Assembly (NCBI GenBank): GCA_014896635.1
Contig: JADBKA010000054.1
Span: 1-24,548, forward strand
Length of the DNA: 24,548 bases
Direction of reading: 5' to 3'
From: Ktedonobacteraceae bacterium
GTDB lineage: Bacteria; Chloroflexota; Ktedonobacteria; Ktedonobacterales; Ktedonobacteraceae
A model generated the notes under the pieces. That model saw only the letters and a program-made list of their open reading frames with translations, was not told where the DNA came from and did not search any database. A program made the position numbers and the translations under genes. This document shows, piece after piece, positions 15,865 to 21,435 of this stretch. Each line of letters begins with the position of its first letter. Within the stretch, counting starts at the first letter, position 1.

Positions 15865-15909
15865 GTACCATTGAGCATGTGGCAAGTGCATGCTCAATGG
15901 TACTTTTTT
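15865..15909. terminator. Strong Rho-independent terminator of the nuo operon
   Basis: GTACCATTGAGCATG (15865-15879) and CATGCTCAATGGTAC (15889-15903) form a perfect 15-bp stem with a 9-base loop, followed by TTTTTT (15904-15909). An A-run (15852-15859) lies before the stem, so it could also work on the other strand. Confidence 0.9.
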
Positions 15910-15933
15910 ACCATTTTTTAATGACTGCTGAAG

Positions 15934-15942
15934 TGGTAATAT
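15934..15942 (+). promoter_or_regulatory. Possible extended -10 promoter for the 15998 ORF and hydrolase
   Basis: TGGTAATAT fits the extended -10 pattern. The T-rich -35 region (TTTTTA at 15914-15919, 17-base spacer) is a poor match. It lies just past the nuo terminator, where the next transcript should begin. Confidence 0.35.
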
Positions 15943-15997
15943 ACCCTCTAGCCAGTTGTATTTTTGCGTATCAAAACGTTCTCCTGGAGCTGTTTCC

Positions 15998-16144
15998 ATG
16001 TCACGAGCAAGGAAGCAAAAGCTACTGATTTCTCTACCCAGTGGTATTTATGCCCGCATTGCTGCCGCAGACACGTTCTTATATAAGGGATTGGATTATC
16101 CCAACTCGCAGGAAAATCTTTCTGAGCAAAAAGGGGACAGGTAA
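15998..16144 (+). CDS. Small unassigned protein, 48 residues
   Basis: This short frame begins MSRARKQKLLISLPSGIYAR and ends SEQKGDR. ATG 15998 has TGGAG (15985-15989) eight bases upstream, and the TAA stop overlaps the next ATG by one base (TAATG), a classic coupling arrangement. The N-terminus is basic and there is no membrane segment or metal motif. I do not recognise the family. It may be a real small protein or a leader peptide that controls translation of the hydrolase. It could also be chance, because the frame is short. Confidence 0.4.
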   Translation: MSRARKQKLLISLPSGIYARIAAADTFLYKGLDYPNSQENLSEQKGDR

Positions 16145-17121
16145 TGGCCAGCGGTAATTATGCAAAAAAACCGGCACAACAGGAGCCTCTCGACCTGCCC
16201 ACCTCTACCCGCGTCCCCCGCCGGGCCACGCGGCAGTTACCGGAAGAGACTCTCGTGGAGCCTGAAACTGAGGACGGTATTTATCTGCCGCGTCCGACGA
16301 TTTCCAGAACGTTACAAACGAGCATTAATAAGGAGAAACTGGTACCGGCTGTGGCTACCGACCAGTTAAGGAGACCTCCGCAGCCTCCGCAGATAGTCGT
16401 TGATGAATTCAAACCTCATCCGCTGGTCAAGTATAGATCGTGGTTAATGCCGCTGGTCATCTGCATGGTGATTGCCGTCGTCTTCTCAGCGGTGCTCCTG
16501 TCATCTTCGATGTACCAGCGCCAGGGAGGGCCGCAACTGGTGAACTTCATCGGCGGCAAGGTCTATGACATACAGGTTGGCGGTAACCTTGCCAATACCT
16601 GGCAGAGCGATCAGCCGATGCCGCCCAAAGTTCCTATTCCAAAGCAGACCGGCCCGTATTCCGTGCTGGGCAAGCCTTCGCTAACGGTAGATTTCATGAA
16701 TCGCGTGCTGGCGAGTTACCACTCGCCCGCCGCTGGCAAAGCGCAGACGCTCTATGATCTCGGCGTCAAATACGGTATCGACCCGGCGTATGCCCTGGCA
16801 TTCTTTCTGCACGAAAGCACATTTGGCACCGCCGGCGAAGCGCGCAAAACCCTCTCGCTCGGCAATCTGCGCTGCATTCCCGACGCGCAATGCGTGGACC
16901 AGGATCGCGGAGGCTATGCCGCGTTCCCGACCTGGGAAGCCGGCTTTGAGGCCTGGTATAAGCTGATTCGCAATCTGTACGTGGCACAGTGGGGACTGGT
17001 GACCGTTGATCAGATCATTCACAAGTACGCACCCAACGCAGACAATAATAACGAGCAGGGCTATATCAATGCGCTCAAGCACTATATTGATACGTGGCAT
17101 GCGGGCCAACTCAGGCCGTGA
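16144..17121 (+). CDS. Membrane-anchored glucosaminidase-like cell-wall hydrolase
   Basis: This 325-residue protein has three parts. Residues 1-99 are a polar, proline-rich cytoplasmic segment. Residues 100-122 are one hydrophobic helix (LMPLVICMVIAVVFSAVLL), with basic residues before it, so the C-terminus should lie outside. Residues about 180-320 form a lysozyme-like domain with ALAFFLHESTFGTAG, where Glu224 fits the catalytic acid of glucosaminidase domains, followed by LGNLRC and a tryptophan-rich stretch. Cys244 and Cys250 may form a disulfide. Probable role is peptidoglycan cleavage near the membrane. AAGGGGA (16131-16137) precedes ATG 16144. The 3' end overlaps the opposite-strand regulator gene by 11 bp. 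Substrate specificity is not shown. Confidence 0.75.
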   Translation: MASGNYAKKPAQQEPLDLPTSTRVPRRATRQLPEETLVEPETEDGIYLPRPTISRTLQTSINKEKLVPAVATDQLRRPPQPPQIVVDEFKPHPLVKYRSWLMPLVICMVIAVVFSAVLLSSSMYQRQGGPQLVNFIGGKVYDIQVGGNLANTWQSDQPMPPKVPIPKQTGPYSVLGKPSLTVDFMNRVLASYHSPAAGKAQTLYDLGVKYGIDPAYALAFFLHESTFGTAGEARKTLSLGNLRCIPDAQCVDQDRGGYAAFPTWEAGFEAWYKLIRNLYVAQWGLVTVDQIIHKYAPNADNNNEQGYINALKHYIDTWHAGQLRP

Positions 17122-18589
17122 TCAACCCCAGTTCCAGAGCTTTGCTCAGCGCCTCCGTCCGGCCTGAAACGTTGAGCTTCTGGTAGATATTTGCCAGGTG
17201 AAAATTGATTGTCCGCTCGCTTACAAAGAGGCGGGCGGCAATTTCTTTGTTGCGCAGACCGCGCGCTAGCAGGCGCAGCACTTCCAGTTCGCGCGCCGTA
17301 AGCGACTCGTAAGGCGCAGTGCCGCGCCTGCCAAAACGCGAGAGCAACCGCCCGGCCAGTTGTGGCTGAACCAGCACTTCTCCGCGCGCAACCGCGTGTA
17401 TGGCCTGCGCCAGCTCATCCGGCGCAATATCCTTTAACACGTAGCCATCCGCACCGGCACGCAGCGTCTCGTAGAGATACTCTTCGCGCTCCTGTGAGGA
17501 GAGTAACAACACTTTCGTGTTCAGGTTGAGTTGTTTGATTTGACGCAGTGCTTCTAGACTCTGCCCGTTGGGCAGCAGCGAATCCATCAGCACAACCTGT
17601 GGTCCTAGTTCTAGCGTCTCGCTGACGGCCTGTACACCGTCGGCAGCTTCCCCAACCACTTGCAGGTCATCATAGCCTTCTAGCAGGCGATGCAGGCCCG
17701 CCCGCGTGACTGCCTGGCTATCGACAATCAGCACACTGACGCGATCGGAAACGGCGGGTTCGGCTGCAAGCACACGATCAGCAGCAAACGGCGCTGGCTG
17801 TCCTGACTGTGCAGTTTCAACAGAACGACTCACCTTCTGCGCTGGCGCCACGTAAGGCACGCGCACCTGAACCCGTGTTCCCCGCTCACCTGTGCTGTGG
17901 ATTTCCAGCGTGCCGCCGAGAAGCGCCAGACGAGAGCGCAGGTCGCTGATGATCGGGACCTCTGCCTGCACGCGACCAGTGGCCGGCGTTGCAGGCGCGA
18001 AAGGAGGAGCGAGCACGCCGGGGAACGGCTCGCCGGCAGTCTCCTCGACAGACTCCTCTATAGTATGCGCACCCTCGTCTTCGATACTCATGACTGCCTC
18101 ATCCTCTCCATAGCTCAGAGCCAGGCGCAGACGGCGCGCGCCCGCATGCCGTTGCACCTGGTAGAGCGCCTCGCGCGCAGTCAGGTAGAGCAGGCGCTCG
18201 GCAGCGTGTGAGAGTGTATGCCCGGCAGGACGCCCCCGCTCGTCAACACCGGAGAACGCGACACGGCTGGCAAGACCAAGCATATCCGCTGTCTCCTCAA
18301 CCATGCGCGCCAGCGCAGCGGAGAGTGGACCGCCTTCCAGTTCCGCCGGTGGCCCCTCATCCGATTCCAGGCGCGTAAGATATAAAGCATCGCGCGCCCT
18401 CTGTTCCAGCAAGCGCAATTCACGGCGAAATTCATTGCTCAGTGCCTGCCGCTCCGCCTCGCTGCTGGACGCCTCTCTCTCAAGCAGCGCCCGCAGTCCG
18501 CCGATCTGGATCAGCATATCGCTAAGCAAGTGAGGAAGTGATTGCTGTATCATATCTGCTATCAAGCCACAAAAATGCTGTGATCGCAA
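17111..18589 (-). CDS. Degenerate kinase-like/response-regulator/LuxR fusion
   Basis: This 492-residue protein joins three modules. Residues about 45-246 look like a NarL-family sensor kinase: a helical part, an N-box-like AREALYQVQRHA, a G1-like IEDEG and a G2-like LGGTLEIHSTGERGTRV. The phosphoacceptor His and the N-box Asn are not evident, so catalysis is doubtful. Residues 283-400 are a receiver domain with Asp290, the likely phosphorylation site Asp336 (VVLMDSLLP), Ser364/365 and Lys386; one of the usual acidic pair is Ser291. Residues 430-490 are a LuxR-type helix-turn-helix. There is no membrane segment. The TTG start at 18589 is supported by AGGA eight bases upstream; ATG 18553 lacks a site. 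It diverges from the PadR gene. Confidence 0.85.
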   Translation of the reverse strand: MRSQHFCGLIADMIQQSLPHLLSDMLIQIGGLRALLEREASSSEAERQALSNEFRRELRLLEQRARDALYLTRLESDEGPPAELEGGPLSAALARMVEETADMLGLASRVAFSGVDERGRPAGHTLSHAAERLLYLTAREALYQVQRHAGARRLRLALSYGEDEAVMSIEDEGAHTIEESVEETAGEPFPGVLAPPFAPATPATGRVQAEVPIISDLRSRLALLGGTLEIHSTGERGTRVQVRVPYVAPAQKVSRSVETAQSGQPAPFAADRVLAAEPAVSDRVSVLIVDSQAVTRAGLHRLLEGYDDLQVVGEAADGVQAVSETLELGPQVVLMDSLLPNGQSLEALRQIKQLNLNTKVLLLSSQEREEYLYETLRAGADGYVLKDIAPDELAQAIHAVARGEVLVQPQLAGRLLSRFGRRGTAPYESLTARELEVLRLLARGLRNKEIAARLFVSERTINFHLANIYQKLNVSGRTEALSKALELGLITA

Positions 18590-18608
18590 GTGATCTTTCC
18601 TGCTTGCG
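18585..18608. promoter_or_regulatory. Inverted repeat in the divergent regulator gap
   Basis: CGCAAG (18585-18590) and CTTGCG (18603-18608) are separated by 12 bases. They cover the start codon and ribosome-binding site of the minus-strand fusion gene. It could be an operator for the LuxR-type or PadR-type protein encoded on either side. Neither strand shows a clear -35/-10 pair in the 86-bp gap. Confidence 0.3.
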
Positions 18609-18675
18609 CGGATGTGATACTATAGGTAAGCGAAAATAACGTTGTCGCAATGCTCTAGCAGGTCGAGGAGAAGCC

Positions 18676-19233
18676 ATGCAGATTAGCGAACCGGCTGAAT
18701 ATGTGCTGCTTGGACTACTCTATTCGCAGCCAATGCACGGCTATGAGATGTTTCAGCAGCTTGAGCACGGGATATTAGGCCAGATCGTCCATCTCGAAAT
18801 GAGCCAGATGTATGCGTTCCTCAAGAAACTGGAACGCCTTCACTACATCGAAGCCGAACTGGAACCACAGGGGATACGCCCTCCACGCCGCATCTTCCAT
18901 CTCACAGACGAGGGACGCGACGTCTTCCTCTCCTGGCTGATCCGGCCTGTAGATAAGCCGCGCGATATCCGCATCCTTTTCCTCATCCAGCTCTACTTTG
19001 TGCAACGCTTTCTCCCTGAGCAAACATCTTCCCTGGTTGAGCGGCAAATAGAGGCTTGCCGGCGCTTTCTCGCTCACCTGGAAGCACAGTCGTCGGGAAA
19101 CGGACACAAGATAACGGTAGACGATGCCGCTTTCTTCAATCACGTTGTGCTGCGCAGCCGTACCTACCAGACACGCGCGCTGCTAGAGTGGTTGCACGAA
19201 CTGCGCAGCGGAGTCGGCATCACAAGCACCTAG
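18676..19233 (+). CDS. PadR-family transcriptional regulator
   Basis: This 185-residue protein has the PadR winged helix at the N-terminus: VLLGLLYSQPMHGYEMFQQLE, then QMYAFLKKLERLHYIEAELE, then the wing with PRRIFHLTDEGR. A C-terminal helical region (about 100-180) should dimerise and take part in effector sensing, as in the Vir-type PadR proteins. ATG 18676 follows CGAGGAGAAG. PadR proteins usually repress transport or stress genes and often their own gene; the target here is unknown. It diverges from the kinase-like/LuxR fusion and converges on the SprT-like gene, sharing the four bases CTAG at the stops. Confidence 0.85.
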   Translation: MQISEPAEYVLLGLLYSQPMHGYEMFQQLEHGILGQIVHLEMSQMYAFLKKLERLHYIEAELEPQGIRPPRRIFHLTDEGRDVFLSWLIRPVDKPRDIRILFLIQLYFVQRFLPEQTSSLVERQIEACRRFLAHLEAQSSGNGHKITVDDAAFFNHVVLRSRTYQTRALLEWLHELRSGVGITST

Positions 19234-19958
19234 CTCTTCTCTTCTCCGTCTGGAGAGATCTGTGAGAGCAGCAGGCGGTAGCGCGGATTATAGCGACGGT
19301 CGCAACTGCTGCAAGAAACGGCCTGGGAGTATCTGCGCGTACGGGGATATTTCTTCCCACAGTTAGGACATTCATACAGGTAGCGGACAGGACGACGTTC
19401 ACGACGCAGGCGCTCTCTTTTTGCACTCTCTTCGTGCAGCAGAGCACGCAGTTCTTCCAGGCTATAGCCGGTAATCGCGGCCTCTTCAAGAGCAATCGCA
19501 TCGTGGCCGTGATGACGATGACGGCGCGGCGTACCACGCACGCGATCCGCCAGGTGGATCAATTCATGGGCAACCGTCACTTCAATTGAGCGCGGCTGCA
19601 TGTCAGGCTCAATAAAGATTAGATGGCGATGTGCCGGTACGCCGGAGCCAGAGCCGGAACTGCCTGCCTCACCGCCGGAGCGACGCCGTGAAACCTGTGT
19701 GGACGCCGGCACATAGCAGTAACAGCCGAGAGTCATGAGATTAAGCCGTTTGCCCGTCCAGCGCATAAATTCTTGCCGGTCTTGCGTGATAGCGAGCAGA
19801 CATAGTTCCTGCTCAGGGATATTGAGCTTCTGCCAGTAATGGAATAGCCAGCAGCGAATCGTCTCGTAATTACCGTGAATAATGGGGTGTGCTTGCTGCT
19901 GCGGCAGTGCCGGCTTTTGCGATTGTAAACGCAAACGACGTGTAGATGCAGTGGTCAT
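19230..19958 (-). CDS. SprT-like zinc metalloprotein
   Basis: This 242-residue protein has the metalloprotease motif HELIH (131-135) after VTVA, with His-rich HRHH (147-150) and GHD downstream that may give the third zinc ligand. A C-terminal zinc ribbon is formed by Cys197, Cys200 (CPNC), Cys216 and Cys219 (CSSC). This layout matches the SprT/Spartan-like family, whose eukaryotic members cut proteins crosslinked to DNA; bacterial roles are little known. A Ser/Gly-rich stretch (94-106) interrupts the segment before the active site. The start ATG 19958 has AGGAGG four bases upstream; ATG 19973 and the upstream frame lack a site and lie over the promoter. Protease activity is not proven. Confidence 0.72.
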   Translation of the reverse strand: MTTASTRRLRLQSQKPALPQQQAHPIIHGNYETIRCWLFHYWQKLNIPEQELCLLAITQDRQEFMRWTGKRLNLMTLGCYCYVPASTQVSRRRSGGEAGSSGSGSGVPAHRHLIFIEPDMQPRSIEVTVAHELIHLADRVRGTPRRHRHHGHDAIALEEAAITGYSLEELRALLHEESAKRERLRRERRPVRYLYECPNCGKKYPRTRRYSQAVSCSSCDRRYNPRYRLLLSQISPDGEEKS

Positions 19959-19983
19959 CGAGCCTCCTCTCATCGCAATGCCA

Positions 19984-20012
19984 AGTATATCAAGCACAAA
20001 GAACGAGTGCAA
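19984..20012 (-). promoter_or_regulatory. Sigma-70-type promoter of the SprT-like gene
   Basis: On the minus strand, TTGCAC (20012-20007), a 17-base spacer and TATACT (19989-19984) are near consensus. Transcription should begin near 19977, about 20 bases before the ATG at 19958, which supports that start. Confidence 0.7.
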
Positions 20013-20046
20013 GTGTACAGGCACGGCAAAGACACGGTGAAATTGC

Positions 20047-20075
20047 TTGACACCCTTTTTCGACAGTCGTAAGAT
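20047..20075 (+). promoter_or_regulatory. Sigma-70-type promoter of the 20125 gene
   Basis: TTGACA (20047-20052) is a perfect -35 box, the spacer is 17 bases, and TAAGAT (20070-20075) is a good -10 box. It lies back to back with the minus-strand promoter at 19984-20012, so the two divergent genes may share control. Confidence 0.75.
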
Positions 20076-20124
20076 GAGAAAGATAGTTTACATAAAACCT
20101 CCGCACCGCTAAGGAGCCGTTCGT

Positions 20125-20610
20125 ATGCCGTCACAAATCTGCATCAAAACCGACAAATCCTTACAGCAACTAGCTGCTGAGATTCAGCAACTTCTTACTC
20201 TCCCCTCCGTCACCGAAAACTCTTTCGCTGGCCAGCCTTATTACCAGTTTGAAATGTTTGGCATACTGGCGCTCATTCATCGAGCGGAAGAAGAGGGGCT
20301 AGATCCTGAGGTTATGGACTATCCCTACTGCCTGGATCTGCAAATGACGTTCACCGAGCACGAACTTGACACCGATGCCCTGGAATACCAGCTCCAGCCT
20401 TATTACGCCCAGTTACTCGCCTTTCACCTCGGCGTGGAGACTGCCTATCATGAAAAGCAAAAGATTGGCTCACGCTGGCGTATTCGTTATCGCTTCTGCC
20501 GCAAAAATCCTGTCTGGAATGAAGCGATTCTCTATGGAGAAGAGGGCTGGCAGCCCGCCGTGCTCTCCGATATGACTTCAGAATGGCGCTATAAACAGCC
20601 GGTTATCTGA
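20125..20610 (+). CDS. Unassigned protein, 161 residues
   Basis: I do not recognise this protein. It is soluble, acidic and rich in Tyr and Leu, with no signal peptide, membrane helix or metal motif. It starts with a helical segment (SLQQLAAEIQQLLTL), then FEMFGILALIHRAEEEGLDPE and aromatic stretches (MDYPYCLDLQ, PYYAQLLAFHLG), and ends with a Trp/Arg-rich region. A strong promoter precedes it and AAGGAGCC (20111-20118) precedes ATG 20125. Base composition is close to that of its neighbours. It stands alone with no operon partner, so context does not indicate a role. Confidence 0.7.
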   Translation: MPSQICIKTDKSLQQLAAEIQQLLTLPSVTENSFAGQPYYQFEMFGILALIHRAEEEGLDPEVMDYPYCLDLQMTFTEHELDTDALEYQLQPYYAQLLAFHLGVETAYHEKQKIGSRWRIRYRFCRKNPVWNEAILYGEEGWQPAVLSDMTSEWRYKQPVI

Positions 20611-20657
20611 AAAGTAGGCGATAGCTCTTCCCTCTTTTTCTCTTCCTTTTTGATTAT

Positions 20658-20699
20658 CCTCCTGGCGGGGGCCTCAGGGGTTCCCTCACCACTCTTTTT
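20658..20699. repeat. Interspersed GC-rich palindromic repeat, copy D (5'-truncated)
   Basis: CTCCTGGCGGGGG, then CAGGGGTTCCC, then ACTCTTTTT follows the second half of copy B in the same order and orientation. The first palindrome is missing. It stands 47 bp after the stop of the 20125 gene, again directly downstream of a coding region. Confidence 0.5.
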
Positions 20700-20925
20700 C
20701 TCCATTTTAATGAGAGGAACAAAAACCGTCTAAAGAAGGGGGGTAAGAAGAAGATTCGCGCGCTAGCAAGCGATCAGGCACATGTTACACAGGAAGAAAA
20801 ACATTTGTCTGCGGGGAAACATACACATTTATCCCAATATAAAAATCAGGTGAAAAAATTTGTTTAGTTAAAAAAAAGTTGGTGAAACACTGGACAGAGG
20901 CATATGATATCATGCATACTAGTAA

Positions 20926-20961
20926 TGTGTATTGTTACCGATAGTTTACAAACGATACACA
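20926..20961. promoter_or_regulatory. 11-bp inverted repeat upstream of the 21054 ORF
   Basis: TGTGTATTGTT (20926-20936) and AACGATACACA (20951-20961) match as inverted repeats with one mismatch and a 14-base spacer. The spacing of the half-sites suits a dimeric DNA-binding protein. No strong promoter boxes overlap it. Confidence 0.35.
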
Positions 20962-21022
20962 ATGTATTTACAACATGGCTATTCTGTAGATCAAAGAGCC
21001 TGATTATAGCCCACAGTTCTTG

Positions 21023-21031
21023 TGGTATTAT
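21023..21031 (+). promoter_or_regulatory. Possible extended -10 promoter of the 21054 ORF
   Basis: TGGTATTAT matches the extended -10 pattern; the -35 region is poor. A small CCACA/TGTGG hairpin (21011-21025) overlaps it. If used, the transcript would start about 17 bases before the ATG. Confidence 0.35.
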
Positions 21032-21053
21032 TGCCAGGAAAGGAAGTGCACAC

Positions 21054-21287
21054 ATGCTAGGAGCACAGGAACAGCGAAGCGAGGTGGCGCGTCTGCTTGC
21101 GCGAATCAGTGCCGAGTATGAAGCGGCTCAGCGTGGGCTGACGGGTCTGGCGTATGGCGTCTCTCAGCATGAATTTATCACCGCGCGTATGGAGAATATG
21201 GGGCGACTTCATAGCCAGTTGCAATCGCTGGTAGGGGATGCAGCAATCGCCATGATCGCAGACCGGTTGAGCGACACCGAGCGATGA
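21054..21287 (+). CDS. Small unassigned helical protein, 77 residues
   Basis: This protein begins MLGAQEQRSEVARLLARIS and appears almost wholly helical, with a charged amphipathic pattern (EVARLLARISAEYEAAQRGL, then ITARMENMGRLHSQLQSL). It has no Cys, membrane helix or known motif, and I do not recognise the family. ATG 21054 follows AGGAAAGGAAG. The frame is open further upstream, but that part lies in AT-rich non-coding sequence. A clear terminator follows 30 bases after the stop, so it is an independent short transcript. Confidence 0.6.
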   Translation: MLGAQEQRSEVARLLARISAEYEAAQRGLTGLAYGVSQHEFITARMENMGRLHSQLQSLVGDAAIAMIADRLSDTER

Positions 21288-21316
21288 TCAGAGCCTGCTG
21301 CGTGGTAGCAAAACAG

Positions 21317-21345
21317 AGCCAGGTGCCAGCCTGGCTTATTTTTAT
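21317..21345 (+). terminator. Rho-independent terminator after the 77-residue ORF
   Basis: AGCCAGG (21317-21323) and CCTGGCT (21330-21336) form a 7-bp GC-rich stem with a 6-base loop, followed by TATTTTTAT. It separates the small gene from the recG promoter 16 bases downstream. Confidence 0.8.
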
Positions 21346-21360
21346 GGTTTCTCTCCTGCC

Positions 21361-21390
21361 TTGACAGACGTTCCAATCATTCCCTATCAT
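21361..21390 (+). promoter_or_regulatory. Sigma-70-type promoter of recG
   Basis: TTGACA (21361-21366), an 18-base spacer and TATCAT (21385-21390) form a strong promoter. The leader to ATG 21436 would be about 39 bases; the ribosome-binding site in it is weak (CAGG at 21421-21424). Confidence 0.75.
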
Positions 21391-21435
21391 GGATGGTAGA
21401 ACTGAACTGCAAATTTTGTCCAGGTATGTTAGCTT

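Larger units (their letters stand above)
20611..21053. other. 443-bp AT-rich intergenic region
   Basis: No gene is supported here. It holds a degenerate copy of the GC-rich repeat (20658-20699), then an AT-rich stretch with several A-runs (20860-20880). It also has a 10-bp palindrome ATGATATCAT (20904-20913), an 11-bp inverted repeat (20926-20961) and an extended -10 box (21023-21031). Short frames on both strands have no plausible start or family resemblance. Confidence 0.6.

Noticed and set aside
18601..18626. A promoter for the PadR gene or the regulator fusion at the TACTATAGG stretch
   Set aside because: -10-like words are present on both strands, but no -35 box lies at a proper distance on either.
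20864..21055. A 63-codon minus-strand frame upstream of the 21054 ORF
   Set aside because: It lies in AT-rich non-coding sequence, its composition is erratic, and no ribosome-binding site was seen.
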